Counted from the first letter of the stretch, positions 15,458 through 24,145 are shown. The stretch: DNA of 64,000 bases from Streptomyces sp. NBC_00414 (GCF_036038375.1 NZ_CP107935.1:6510001-6574000), one strand, 5' to 3'. Notes: generated by a model not told the origin, from the sequence alone. Made by a program: numbers and translations.

Positions 15458-17151
15458 CCCACGACCACGACCTCGTGCTCCGCCCGACCGCCGAGCAGAC
15501 GAAGGCCGCGCTCGACCCGCCGCCCGGCCGCAACGGCGGAGACCTGGTCGTGGAGACCCTCACCGGTCTCGGCGCGACCACCGTCTTCGGCCTGCCGGGA
15601 CAGCACGCGCTCGGCATGTTCGACGCGCTGCGCCGCTCCGACCTCGCGTACATCGGCCTGCGGGTCGAGAACAACGCCGGATTCGCGGCGGACGCGTACG
15701 GCCGCGTCACCGGCGAGGCGGCCCCGCTGCTGCTGTCGACCGGCCCTGGCGCCCTGACCTCGCTGGCCGCGCTCCAGGAGGCGGCGGCGGCGAGCGCCCC
15801 CGTCCTCGCCATCAGCAGCCAGATCCCCACCGCGGGACTCGGCGGCGGCCGGCACGGCTACCTGCACGAACTCCCGGACCAGCAGGCCTCGTTCAGGGGT
15901 GTGGTGAAGTCCGTCCACACCGTTCGTACGCAGTCGCAGATCCCCTCCGCGATCGCCGAGGCCTGGGAGTCGGCGCTCACCGCCCCGCACGGGCCGGTGT
16001 GGGTGGAGATCCCGCAGGACGTGCTGCTCGCCGAGACGGCCCTGCCCGCCGTCACGGCCGTGGACGCGGCGCCCCACGACCTGCCCCCGCGGCCCGAACT
16101 GACCGCCGTGGCCGCCGACCTGCTCGCGAACGCGGCCCGCCCGGTGATCATCGCGGGCGGCGGAGTCGTACGCGCCGACGCGTCGGGCAAACTGAAGCAG
16201 CTCGCCGAACGGCTGAACGCGCCCGTCGTCACCACCTTCGGCGGCAAGGGCGCCTTCCCCTGGAACCACCCGCTCTCGCTGCAGTCCTGGCTGGAGGACC
16301 GGCACACCACGGACTTCCTGGAGGACGCCGACGTGCTGCTCGTCGTCGGCTCGGGGCTCGGCGAACTCTCCTCGAACTACTACACGTTCAAGCCCCGCGG
16401 CCGGGTCGTCCAGATCGAGGCCGACCTCGGCAAGCTGGAGTCCAACCACCCGGCCCTCGGCATCCACGCGGACGCCCGCCTCGCCCTGTCGGCGCTTCTC
16501 GAAACGCTGCCGGAGACCGTCCCGGAACGGCAGGACACGACCGCCGCCGAGCGCGTACGGGCCGTGCTCGACCTCGTCCAAGAGCGGATCGACGGCCAGG
16601 AACTCACCCTGGAACAGCAGGTGCTGGCGGCCGTCCGGGAAGCCCTGCCGGACCGGTCGGCCAGCTTCTGGGACATGACGATCCTCGCCTACTGGGCCTG
16701 GTCCGCCTTCGACGCCCGGCGCCCCAACACCATGCACTCCGCGCAGGGTTCGGGCGGCCTCGGCTACGCCTTCCCGGCGGCCATCGGCGGCGCGGTCGCC
16801 GACCCCACCCACCCGGTCCTCGCGGTCTCCGGCGACGGCGGCGCGCTCTACTCCATCGCCGAACTGGCCACCGCCAGGCAGCACGACCTCGACGTGACCT
16901 GGCTCATCGTCGACGACGGCGGCTACGGCATCCTGCGCGAGTACATGACGGACGCCTTCGGCGAGGCCACCGCCACGGAACTGTCCCGGCCGGACTACGT
17001 GGCGCTCGCGGAGTCCTTCGGCGTGCCCGGCGTACGGACCACGGCGGACACCCTCGCCGCCGACCTCGCCAAGGCCCTCGCCACGCCCGGCCCTTCGGTG
17101 GTCGTGCTGCCGGCCCTGCTGCGGATGTTCGCGCCGACGCACCTGGACTGA
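15454..17151 (+). CDS. Thiamine-diphosphate-dependent decarboxylase, 2-ketoarginine decarboxylase-like
   Basis: A 565-residue enzyme of the acetolactate synthase/benzoylformate decarboxylase superfamily. The N-terminal PYR domain has the ThDP-activating Glu in LRVENNAGFAADAYGR, the central domain has AGGGVVRADA, and the C-terminal PP domain has GDGGALYSIAELATA ... IVDDGGYGILRE; the usual NN of the metal motif is DD. Start GTG 15454 overlaps the ureohydrolase stop. Linkage to a ureohydrolase, a symporter and a PucR regulator argues for a catabolic 2-oxo acid decarboxylase such as AruI (2-ketoarginine to guanidinobutyraldehyde), rather than acetolactate synthase. No transaminase or aldehyde dehydrogenase gene is in this window. 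Confidence 0.82.
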   Translation: MTHDHDLVLRPTAEQTKAALDPPPGRNGGDLVVETLTGLGATTVFGLPGQHALGMFDALRRSDLAYIGLRVENNAGFAADAYGRVTGEAAPLLLSTGPGALTSLAALQEAAAASAPVLAISSQIPTAGLGGGRHGYLHELPDQQASFRGVVKSVHTVRTQSQIPSAIAEAWESALTAPHGPVWVEIPQDVLLAETALPAVTAVDAAPHDLPPRPELTAVAADLLANAARPVIIAGGGVVRADASGKLKQLAERLNAPVVTTFGGKGAFPWNHPLSLQSWLEDRHTTDFLEDADVLLVVGSGLGELSSNYYTFKPRGRVVQIEADLGKLESNHPALGIHADARLALSALLETLPETVPERQDTTAAERVRAVLDLVQERIDGQELTLEQQVLAAVREALPDRSASFWDMTILAYWAWSAFDARRPNTMHSAQGSGGLGYAFPAAIGGAVADPTHPVLAVSGDGGALYSIAELATARQHDLDVTWLIVDDGGYGILREYMTDAFGEATATELSRPDYVALAESFGVPGVRTTADTLAADLAKALATPGPSVVVLPALLRMFAPTHLD

Positions 17152-17178
17152 ACCGACTCCGACCTGGAGATCTGGCCC

Positions 17179-17223
17179 GGACATGAGGGTGGGGCGGCAC
17201 CTGGCCGCCCCACCCTCATGTCC
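17179..17223. terminator. Bidirectional terminator hairpin
   Basis: A perfect 20-bp stem (17179-17198 with 17204-17223, loop ACCTG), GGACATGAGGGTGGGGCGGC on the left arm. It lies between the convergent ThDP decarboxylase and FG-GAP genes, so it can stop transcription from both sides. Confidence 0.85.
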
Positions 17224-17236
17224 GTGGACCCATTGC

Positions 17237-18724
17237 TCAGCGCAGGTACGCGCCGAAGTGGGCGACCGTGGCGGGGGCGCCGAGGGTGCCCGCGCCGAAC
17301 GCGAACGACGAGGTGGCGGTGAGGCCGCTCGCCGTGCCGTTCAGGATCCAGACCGCGCCGTTCTGCTCGTTCTCGGCGGTGGAACCGGCCGCGAGGTCGC
17401 GGTGGCCGTCACCGTTGAGGTCGAGCAGGGCGGTGGTCACACCGAACTCGTCGCTGTTCTCGGCGACTCCGGGGACACCGGCGGTGTTCTGGTGGAAGAC
17501 CTGCGTCCCGGCGCCCGTGGCACCGGAGGCGCTGCCGGGGACGAGGGCGACCGAGCCCGTGTCGTAGATGTCGCCGACGTCCTCGCCCGGGATGCCGAGC
17601 GCGATGTCGGCGAAGCCGTCACCGTTGACGTCCCCGACCGAGACCGACCCGCCGATCTCGTCCTCTTCCTCCTCGGCACCGGGGAACCCGGGCGAGTCCT
17701 GGTTGAAGGTCTGGACGCGGTCCTCGGACAGGCCGGTGGCCGAACCGAGGGCGACCTTGACCTTGCCGCTGCCCCAGTCGTTGCCGACCACGACGTCGTC
17801 GAAGCCGTCCTTGTTGACGTCCCCGACGCCGGTGCCGGTCCTGTTGCCGGCGGCCTCACCGGGGACCCAGCCGCTCTTGAAGCCGGTGCTGCCGCCGCCG
17901 AGGAGCAGGCGGTTGCCGTAGACGCCGTCGCCCTTGTACTCCCAGACGACGATGTCGTCCTTGCCGTCACCGTTGACGTCACCGGTCTCGGCGGAGGTGT
18001 AGGGACCGCTGATGGAGTCGGCGTCCTCCTCGCAGCCGCCGTTGGTGGCGCAGGAGGCGTCGTCGGCGTCGTAGCCCCACCACAGGGACTTGTCCAGGAC
18101 GGGCAGGACGGCGGCGGGCGTGCCGGTCCGCGAGATCGGGCCCTTCCACACGGCGGCGGCGCTGCTGGGGGCCTCGTCGCCGAAGGAGGTCACCTGCTCG
18201 AACAGCGCGAGGTCCGTCTTGCCGTCGCCGTCGAAGTCACCGGTGGTGGGGGTCTGGCCGTATCCGGGTATCGCCGTGCCGCCGGTGAGTCCGGAGGTGG
18301 AGCCCCACAGGACGACGGAGCCGGCCTTGCCGCCCGAGATGACCAGGTCGGTGAAGCCGTCGCCGTCCAGGTCGCCCTTGGAGAAGTTGGCCCCGAAGTA
18401 CTGGCTCGCGGTGGCGGAGCCGGGAACGCCGCTGGTGGAGCGGCTGATGAGCTTCTTGTTGGAGGCGGAGACGCCACTGGCGGAGCCGTACGTGACGGCC
18501 ACGTAGCCCGCCTTGGCCTTGCTCGAAATCGTGGCGTTCGGGGCGCCCACGACCAGGTCGGCGTAGCCGTCGCCGTTGAAGTCGTCCTGCGCGTCCGCGG
18601 ACCCGGTGGCCGCCTGCGCCGAGGCCCCGGTGAGGGCCATGGCGCCGAATCCCCCGGCGAGCAGCACCGCGGCTGCCAGGGGTGCGGTGAGCGCGGTACG
18701 AGTTCTGCGGTGTGCTCGGGACAT
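17237..18724 (-). CDS. Secreted FG-GAP/VCBS repeat protein
   Basis: A 495-residue secreted protein: basic N-terminus, hydrophobic core and an AQA-A type cleavage site near residue 39. At least seven FG-GAP-like repeats carry D-x-(N/D)-x-D-G-x-x-D calcium loops (DFNGDGYADLVVG, DLDGDGFTDLVI, DFDGDGKTDLAL, DVNGDGKDDIVV, DVNKDGFDDVVVG, DVNGDGFADIALG, DLNGDGHRDLAAG). These fold as a beta-propeller like integrin alpha heads. No enzyme motif is visible, so a binding or scaffold role outside the cell is likely, but the ligand is unknown. The stop abuts the terminator hairpin shared with the ThDP gene. Confidence 0.88.
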   Translation of the reverse strand: MSRAHRRTRTALTAPLAAAVLLAGGFGAMALTGASAQAATGSADAQDDFNGDGYADLVVGAPNATISSKAKAGYVAVTYGSASGVSASNKKLISRSTSGVPGSATASQYFGANFSKGDLDGDGFTDLVISGGKAGSVVLWGSTSGLTGGTAIPGYGQTPTTGDFDGDGKTDLALFEQVTSFGDEAPSSAAAVWKGPISRTGTPAAVLPVLDKSLWWGYDADDASCATNGGCEEDADSISGPYTSAETGDVNGDGKDDIVVWEYKGDGVYGNRLLLGGGSTGFKSGWVPGEAAGNRTGTGVGDVNKDGFDDVVVGNDWGSGKVKVALGSATGLSEDRVQTFNQDSPGFPGAEEEEDEIGGSVSVGDVNGDGFADIALGIPGEDVGDIYDTGSVALVPGSASGATGAGTQVFHQNTAGVPGVAENSDEFGVTTALLDLNGDGHRDLAAGSTAENEQNGAVWILNGTASGLTATSSFAFGAGTLGAPATVAHFGAYLR

Positions 18725-18863
18725 ACGTGAGCCTTTCGAGTCGGTCGTCTGTCATCGGATTCCGCTTCTGCGTGCGGAACGCCGCGTTCACAGAGTTCGA
18801 CTCGATCGGGGCGCCCCCGGTTGTGCGCCCCAATGTCATGGATTCGTAACCGAGGAGACAGGT

Positions 18864-18906
18864 GTGGCGCTGAACTCCCCTTTGGTGACTGGGGGTTCAG
18901 CGCCAC
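18864..18906. terminator. Terminator hairpin after endonuclease gene
   Basis: GTGGCGCTGAAC-T-CCCC (18864-18880) pairs with GGGG-GTTCAGCGCCAC (18891-18906), with one bulged T and a 10-base loop. It lies just past the stop of the minus-strand endonuclease gene. Confidence 0.75.
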
Positions 18907-18937
18907 TCACTGTCGGTCCAGTGCTGCCCGTGCGGGC

Positions 18938-19741
18938 CTACCAGATCGCCTCGACCCACTCCGGGTGGTCGATGAACGGGTTCCGGTTGTGCTGGTAGTT
19001 GCTGTAGATCAGTTCGTTGCGGCGGGTCTCGGAGGTGCTGGGCGGGTCCTCGTCGTTCCACTGCTTCAGCACCGAGAGACGGCCGTGGTACGGGACGCTG
19101 CCGTTGGTGACGGCGTCGTTGGGCTCCAGGTCGGGCCAGGAGTCGTCGCCCTCGTAACGGACGGCCATGTAGAGGATCATCCGGGCCACGTCGCCCTTGA
19201 CGGCGTCGCGCGGCTCGAAGGAGTTCGAGTCGGTGAGGCTGCCGCCGCTGTTGGTGAAGCTGCTGCCGCCGTTGTCGAAGTCCTTGTTGCCGCGGATGCT
19301 GTTGACCTGGACGTCCTCGGGCCGCAGGTGGTGCAGGTCGGTGCCGGGGCCCGCGGAGGTGCCGAAGTCGCCGTGGGACTGGGCCCAGGTGTGCTCGCGG
19401 TTCCAGTTGCCGGTGCTGCCGCCGTTGAGCGTCTTGCTGCGGGAGATGCCGGAGTAGAGCAGGACCACGTTGCTGCTGTTGTTCGGGTCCTGGTCGGTGA
19501 CCTTGAGCGCCTCCCAGACGGCGGAGTACGAGATCTTCGTCTGGCTGCTGATGATCGTGTGCAGCGAGCCCTTCAGGGCCGTGCCGGTCTTGCCGATCGC
19601 GTTGGCGTAGTACGTGTCGTCGTACGCGGTGGTGGTGGCCGCGGCGGGGGTCGCGGCGACCGTCGGGAGGGTGAGGCCGACGAGGACGGCGGAAACGCCG
19701 GCCGCCAGCACCTTCCACTTGCCTGCGTGCGTTACGGACAT
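18938..19741 (-). CDS. Secreted endonuclease I family nuclease
   Basis: A 267-residue extracellular nuclease. The signal peptide is at 1-35 (KWKVLAAGVSAVLVGLTLP, cleavage after AAA). The EndA/endonuclease I core has NWNREHTWAQSHGDFG with the catalytic His of the beta-beta-alpha metal fold, and TDLHHLRPEDVQVNSIRGNKDF. It should cut DNA in the medium for phosphate and nucleoside scavenging. Start ATG 19741 places the signal peptide correctly; the frame extends to an earlier start at 19852, which would bury it. It may share transcription with nothing: a terminator follows, and 237 bases separate it from the GT39 stop. Confidence 0.9.
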   Translation of the reverse strand: MSVTHAGKWKVLAAGVSAVLVGLTLPTVAATPAAATTTAYDDTYYANAIGKTGTALKGSLHTIISSQTKISYSAVWEALKVTDQDPNNSSNVVLLYSGISRSKTLNGGSTGNWNREHTWAQSHGDFGTSAGPGTDLHHLRPEDVQVNSIRGNKDFDNGGSSFTNSGGSLTDSNSFEPRDAVKGDVARMILYMAVRYEGDDSWPDLEPNDAVTNGSVPYHGRLSVLKQWNDEDPPSTSETRRNELIYSNYQHNRNPFIDHPEWVEAIW

Positions 19742-19978
19742 GGGGGTGCCCTTTCCCGAGAACGGCACGCGCCGGGACGCGGGGCCCGGAGCAACGAGCC
19801 CGCGTTCTACGCGTGTTGACACTTCGGTCAATCGGGAGAGTGGCATGGACATGAGGTCTGTCTGGTGACGATGAGGAGTCGGTTGTGTGACGTTCTCGCA
19901 TACGACGCAACCCCCGGCCGTTTCCGGTCCAGGGGCTGCGAAGCGCCAGGGTTTTCCCCAACTGGCTTAGGGGAGGCC

Positions 19979-22249
19979 CTAGTTGACGTCGGAAGCGTCG
20001 AGGCGGTAGAGCGACTGGGTGTTCTGCGAGTCGGCGGAGTCGGTGGACTTGGAGGAGCCGGAGGACCCCGAGGACTTGGCGGAGCCCGAGGATGCCGACG
20101 AGTCGTTGCTGTACTCGCTCGCCTTCACCGCCGTCGCGTGCTTCTGCACCCAGGCGGTCACCTCGGCGCTGACGCTGTCGGAGTCGCCGCCGCCCATGCC
20201 GCCGCCTCCGCCCATGCCTCCGCCGCCGAGCACGATGTAGTGCAGCTCGCCCTTCTTCACGAGCTCCTTCAGCTTGGCGAGGGTCATGGCCTTGTCGCTG
20301 CCGGACCAGCCCCACATGGAGATGACGGGCTGCTTCGTGCTGACGATCATCTGGGCGGCGCTCTGCGAACTGGACACCGCGACGAACCACTTGGCGCCGT
20401 CCCGGTGCTTCTCCAGATAGGAGGTCATGGCGCTGTCGGCGCCGCCACCCATGCCACCGCCGCCCATACCGCCGCCCGCGCCGCTCGGCGGGGTGTCGGT
20501 CTGACCGCCCTGCTCCTGGCCGGTCGGGGCGCCGCTGGGGGCTCCGCCGGGAGGTGTGCCCATCTGGCCGCCGCCCGGGGCCTCGCCACCGGCTTCCGCA
20601 CCGCCCTGCTGGGCACCCTGCTGGCCGCCCTGTTGCTGGCCCCCGGGGGCCTGGCCGCCGCCGGGGAATCCACCCCGGCCGCCACCGCCACCGCCCCCTC
20701 CACCGGGTCCGCCGCCCATGCCGCCACCGGTGGTGGGGCCGGCCGTCGGGTTCGTACCGCTCATGCCGCCGCCCGAACTCGCGGGCACCGAGGCGGCGTA
20801 GGCCGCGGGCCCGGCGAGGGAGGCGACGACGGCCGCGGCCACGGCGCCGGTGAGGAAGCGCGCCCGGCGCCCGGAGCGGAAGAGGAACAGCCCGGCGATC
20901 GCCAGGACCATCACCACCGCGACGGCCGGCCACAGCCAGGTGTTCCAGCCGGTGGCGCGCCGCAGCAGGACGACGGCCCATACGCCGGTGGCGGCGAACG
21001 CCACGGGCAGCACCCAGGACCAGACCCCGGACCGGCGCTTGGCGTCACCCGTGCGGAAGGCGCGCAGCAGCATCGCCCCGCCGCCTCCGCACAGTGCCGC
21101 GATGCCGGGCGCGAGCGCGGTCGTGTAGTACGGGTGCATGGTGCCTTCGGCGAGGCTGAAGGTGAGGTAGTGCAGCACGGTCCAGCCGCCCCACAGGACC
21201 AGCGCGGCGCGCGTGAGATCCGTACGGGGGGCGCGTCCGCGCAGGACGAGGCCGCCGACGAGGGCGATTCCGGCGAAGGGCAGCAGCCAGGAGATCTGGC
21301 CGCCCAGCACCTCGTTGAACATCCGGCCGATCCCGGCGGTGCCGGAGAAGCCGCCTCCGCCGCCACCGCCTCCGCCACCGTTGCCGTCGCCGCCGAGGAC
21401 CCGGCCGAGGCCGTTGTAGCCCATGATCAGGTCCCAGGCGCTGCCGTCCGTGGACCCGCCGATGTACGGGCGCTCGGAGGCGGGCACGAACGACACGGCG
21501 GCGGCCCACCAGAAGCTGGAGATCGCGAGGGCGACGGCGGCGACGGCGAGGTTGCGTACGCGACGGAGGAGGCCGCCCTGGGCCGCGTACAGGTACACGG
21601 CGAAGACGGCGGGCAGGGCGATGTAGCCCTGGAGCATCTTGGTGTTGAAGGCGAACCCGAAGCACACGGCCGCGCCGACGAGCGGCAGCAGCTTGCCGTT
21701 GCGGACGGCGCGCAGGGCGAGGGCGGCACCCCCGACCATGAGCAGGACCAGGAGGGTGTCGGGGTTGTTGTCGCGGTTGATGGCGACGGTGATCGGGGTG
21801 AGCGCGAGGACGAGCGCGGCGACGGCGGCCGGGCCGTGTCCCCAGAAGCGCTTGACCGAGGAGTGCAGGATCCAGATCGTGCCGAGGGCGGCGGCGACCA
21901 GCGGCAGCATCATCTGCCAGGTGCCGTACCCGAAGACGCGGCAGGACAGGCCCATCACCATCAGTACGAAGGGTGGCTTGTCCACGGTCATGAAGTTCCC
22001 GGCGTCCAGCGAGCCGAAGAACCAGGCCTTCCAGCTCTGCGTGCCGCTGAACACGGCGGCGCTGTAGAAGCTGTTCAGGCTGGACGAGGAGAGGTTCCAG
22101 GAGTACAGCACGCCGGCCAGGACGAGGATCGCGGCCAGCACGGGCAGCGACCAGCGGGGCGCCTTGTCCGGCCGCGCGACCGGCTCGGCGGGCTGCGGCG
22201 AGGCGATGGCCTCGGGGGCGTGGGGGTAGGGATCGGTGGCAGATGTCAC
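19979..22249 (-). CDS. GT39/ArnT-like membrane glycosyltransferase with Gly-rich linkers
   Basis: A 756-residue polytopic membrane protein. The N-terminal two-thirds (about 30-480) carries about 11-12 membrane segments and the PMT/ArnT-like first loop SLNSFYSAAVFSGTQSWKAWFFGSLDAGNF-MTVDKPP. Such enzymes transfer a sugar from polyprenyl phosphate on the outer face. A long extracellular region follows with a Gly/Pro/Gln linker (about 490-610), then a small globular domain (SYLEKHRDGAKWFVAVSSSQSAAQ, MWGWSGSDKAMT, KGELHYIVLGGG), then a Ser-rich tail. Two Gly runs occur, one inside the membrane domain (residues about 295-305). Start ATG 22249. Acceptor unknown. Confidence 0.85.
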   Translation of the reverse strand: MTSATDPYPHAPEAIASPQPAEPVARPDKAPRWSLPVLAAILVLAGVLYSWNLSSSSLNSFYSAAVFSGTQSWKAWFFGSLDAGNFMTVDKPPFVLMVMGLSCRVFGYGTWQMMLPLVAAALGTIWILHSSVKRFWGHGPAAVAALVLALTPITVAINRDNNPDTLLVLLMVGGAALALRAVRNGKLLPLVGAAVCFGFAFNTKMLQGYIALPAVFAVYLYAAQGGLLRRVRNLAVAAVALAISSFWWAAAVSFVPASERPYIGGSTDGSAWDLIMGYNGLGRVLGGDGNGGGGGGGGGGFSGTAGIGRMFNEVLGGQISWLLPFAGIALVGGLVLRGRAPRTDLTRAALVLWGGWTVLHYLTFSLAEGTMHPYYTTALAPGIAALCGGGGAMLLRAFRTGDAKRRSGVWSWVLPVAFAATGVWAVVLLRRATGWNTWLWPAVAVVMVLAIAGLFLFRSGRRARFLTGAVAAAVVASLAGPAAYAASVPASSGGGMSGTNPTAGPTTGGGMGGGPGGGGGGGGGRGGFPGGGQAPGGQQQGGQQGAQQGGAEAGGEAPGGGQMGTPPGGAPSGAPTGQEQGGQTDTPPSGAGGGMGGGGMGGGADSAMTSYLEKHRDGAKWFVAVSSSQSAAQMIVSTKQPVISMWGWSGSDKAMTLAKLKELVKKGELHYIVLGGGGMGGGGGMGGGDSDSVSAEVTAWVQKHATAVKASEYSNDSSASSGSAKSSGSSGSSKSTDSADSQNTQSLYRLDASDVN

Positions 22250-22300
22250 GAGGTCATCGTGCGCGGCCGGATTTGGCGCGGGCTGTGCCCAACCTGGGCC

Positions 22301-22528
22301 TCACCTGTGAGCGGGGAAGCCTCCGGCTTTGACGGAGGTGATGAACGAGGCCCATCCGGGCGCCGGGATGAGCAGCACGGGCCCGTACGGGTTCTTGGAG
22401 TCCCGCACGGGAACCCCGGCCGGGTGGCCGTCGAGCACTTCCAGGCAACTGCCTGCCTCGGGGCCGCTGTAGGACGACTTGCGCCAGCTGTTCGCTATGA
22501 CGCCGTCGGGAATGCTCTGGTCAGGCAT
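22301..22528 (-). CDS. DUF397 family small protein
   Basis: 75 residues with the DUF397 signature SWRKSSYSGPEAGSCLEV and VPVRDSKNPYGPVLLIP, ending ASFITSVKAGG. It is the usual partner of the XRE/DUF5753 regulator encoded immediately upstream; the two overlap by 8 bases (22521-22528). The pair type is linked to developmental switching in Streptomyces. Role of this copy unknown. Confidence 0.9.
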   Translation of the reverse strand: MPDQSIPDGVIANSWRKSSYSGPEAGSCLEVLDGHPAGVPVRDSKNPYGPVLLIPAPGWASFITSVKAGGFPAHR

Positions 22529-23315
22529 CGTGTCCGAATTCCTTCGCTACCGCTTTCAGCACGGCGAGAGACTCCTTCAGTGACAGCGCGTCGCTCAGGG
22601 CCAGATGGTAGGCGCTCTGGAGCCGGGTGACCACGGTGGGAGAGTCGTGCAGTTTGCCCACCTGGACGCCTTCCGAGTACGCCACCGGCGGTTGGTCCTC
22701 GAACCACAACAGCGTGAGCATGCCCTGAAGCAACTGGTAGGCGCCGGCTCCGTACGGGACGACATGCACGCGTACTCGCCCGCTTTCCACCAGGCGGACC
22801 AGGTGGGTGAGTTGCTCCGCCATGACGTCCGGGCTGCCTACGACCCGGCGTAGGACCGCCTCGTCCAACAGCGCCCACACCGCCGGGGTCACCGGATCGT
22901 CGAGGATTTTCGCCCGCTCAAGGCGTGTGACAAGGCGCCTGTCACATTCCTTTTCACCCACCGGAGGGAACGACGTGCCCAGAACCGCACGTGCGTACCT
23001 TTCCGTCTGGAGGATGCCCGGGACGAACGACAGGGCGAACTCGCGGATCATCACCGCCTGTTGTTCGAGCAGGCGCGCCGCCTCGAAGTAGTCGGCGACC
23101 GCCGCGTCCTCCGCGGGCAAGAAGCTGCTCAGTACATTTCCCGTGTTCAGGACCCTGTCCAGGCGCCGCGCGTCCTCCTTCGACGGGATGCGGCGCCCCG
23201 CCTCGATGTGCGAGATGTGCGAACGCGTCATGACCGCCGCGTCCGCCAACTCCTGCTGCGTCAGCCCCGCCGTCTCGCGCTGCTGCTTGAGCCAGTCACC
23301 GTACGTGCTGGTCAT
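22521..23315 (-). CDS. XRE family regulator with DUF5753 domain
   Basis: 264 residues. The N-terminal Cro/C1-type HTH (about 5-65: WLKQQRETAGLTQQELADAA, MTRSHISHIEAGRRIPS) is followed by the DUF5753 ligand/partner domain (VPGILQTERYARAVL, ALLDEAVLRRVVG, VRVHVVPYGAGAYQLLQG). ATG 23315 follows AGGAG at six bases and is preferred over the in-frame GTG 23321. It is co-transcribed with the DUF397 gene and divergent from a pair of small genes. Palindromes TGTGAC-N9-GTCACA lie in the promoter and inside the gene. Confidence 0.92.
   Translation of the reverse strand: MTSTYGDWLKQQRETAGLTQQELADAAVMTRSHISHIEAGRRIPSKEDARRLDRVLNTGNVLSSFLPAEDAAVADYFEAARLLEQQAVMIREFALSFVPGILQTERYARAVLGTSFPPVGEKECDRRLVTRLERAKILDDPVTPAVWALLDEAVLRRVVGSPDVMAEQLTHLVRLVESGRVRVHVVPYGAGAYQLLQGMLTLLWFEDQPPVAYSEGVQVGKLHDSPTVVTRLQSAYHLALSDALSLKESLAVLKAVAKEFGHDA
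22926..22946. promoter_or_regulatory. TGTGAC-N9-GTCACA palindrome inside the XRE gene
   Basis: Same 6-9-6 arrangement as the upstream site at 23327-23347, about 400 bases inside the coding region. It could be an intragenic repressor site; it might also be chance within codons. Confidence 0.35.
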
Positions 23316-23326
23316 GGCCACTCCTT

Positions 23327-23347
23327 TGTGACAAATGCCTGGTCACA
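23327..23347. promoter_or_regulatory. TGTGAC-N9-GTCACA palindrome upstream of the XRE gene
   Basis: Perfect 6-bp arms centred 22 bases before the XRE start, where a dimeric regulator would block it. A further palindrome, CGTCAC-GCT-GTGACG, lies at 23379-23393. The XRE protein itself is the natural candidate binder (inference). Confidence 0.5.
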
Positions 23348-23477
23348 TCGCACCCCCTGGCGAGGCTAGCCGAGCACACGTCACGCTGTGACGAGTTCGC
23401 TACACACAGCGATACCCCCGCGGCCGAGCGACCGGTCCGGGGGCGTGGTCACCAACCGGCACAAGGAAGTTGATGAC

Positions 23478-23813
23478 ATGAAGCACCGTATCGGCCGGAT
23501 CGTCGAGCCGCTGCTGCGATGGCTTTTTCCCGGCTCGGGGCGGCACCGGCTGGTAGCAGTCCAGGCGGCGTCCCGGCGCGGGCGGCATCGCGCCTCCGCA
23601 GGCGCGCAAGGGGCGACCACCCATCGCACCGGCTGCCCCCCTCTGCATGGCGAGGACCACGTGATGGTCCGCCCCTACCTCGTGGAGCACGAGCAGCATG
23701 TGCGCCGCGAGGAAGCGCGGCGGCAGCGGGCCCGCCGACGTGCCCTGTGGCTCGCCACGCGCGGCGTCGACATCGGGCCCCGGCTGATCCACGGCGTGGA
23801 GGTGTCCGCGTGA
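23478..23813 (+). CDS. Small basic actinobacterial protein, unknown function
   Basis: 111 residues, very Arg-rich, with no known domain. The N-terminus KHRIGRIVEPLLRWLFPGSGRHR and C-terminus RRQRARRRALWLATRGVDIGP match a type of small protein I have seen beside XRE/DUF397 or ATPase loci in Streptomyces. The start ATG 23478 follows AAGGAAG; the longer frame upstream lacks conservation and crosses the promoter region. It is divergent from the XRE gene and overlaps the next gene by four bases (GTGA at 23810). Confidence 0.65.
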   Translation: MKHRIGRIVEPLLRWLFPGSGRHRLVAVQAASRRGRHRASAGAQGATTHRTGCPPLHGEDHVMVRPYLVEHEQHVRREEARRQRARRRALWLATRGVDIGPRLIHGVEVSA

Positions 23814-24145
23814 CCGGCGACCGGACCGGAACGACCCCGTCGATGCGGCTGCTGCCGTGGGCCGGTGAGGAGGGCAAGCCCTGTTACCTCGTCGGGGACG
23901 GGACGGGCCCGCTCTCCCGGGCAGCCGACCGCATCGAGAGCGTGCAACTGGGGATGGCGGCCGAAATCCTCACCCACGCGGCCGATCTGCTCGCCGACCG
24001 CAGGGCCACCGCGGACCAACTCCGTTACCTGGCCGCCCGCTTGGCCGAAGCGCTGACAGACGTGCACCGCATCGCGGAGAGCCGGGGCGCCCGCCTCCCC
24101 GCACCCGTCCACGAGGATGCGTACAACTTCCAGCCACCCCGGTGA
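23810..24145 (+). CDS. Small actinobacterial protein, unknown function
   Basis: 111 residues beginning at GTG 23810, coupled to the preceding gene, with GGAGG upstream. The sequence MRLLPWAGEEGKPCYLVGDGTGPLSR, followed by helices rich in Ala/Leu (AAEILTHAADLLADRRATADQL), looks like a small helical protein. Homologues are common in Streptomyces next to regulatory loci, but no role is known to me. It has no signal peptide or membrane segment. Confidence 0.65.
   Translation: MTGDRTGTTPSMRLLPWAGEEGKPCYLVGDGTGPLSRAADRIESVQLGMAAEILTHAADLLADRRATADQLRYLAARLAEALTDVHRIAESRGARLPAPVHEDAYNFQPPR

Noticed and set aside
15331..17184. 617-codon minus-strand frame opposite the ThDP decarboxylase
   Set aside because: Shadow frame; the plus strand carries complete ThDP motifs and GTGA coupling.
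19865..22630. 921-codon plus-strand frame opposite the GT39 gene
   Set aside because: Shadow of the minus-strand membrane protein gene; no domain, low-complexity Gly/Ala/Arg composition, covers two other genes.
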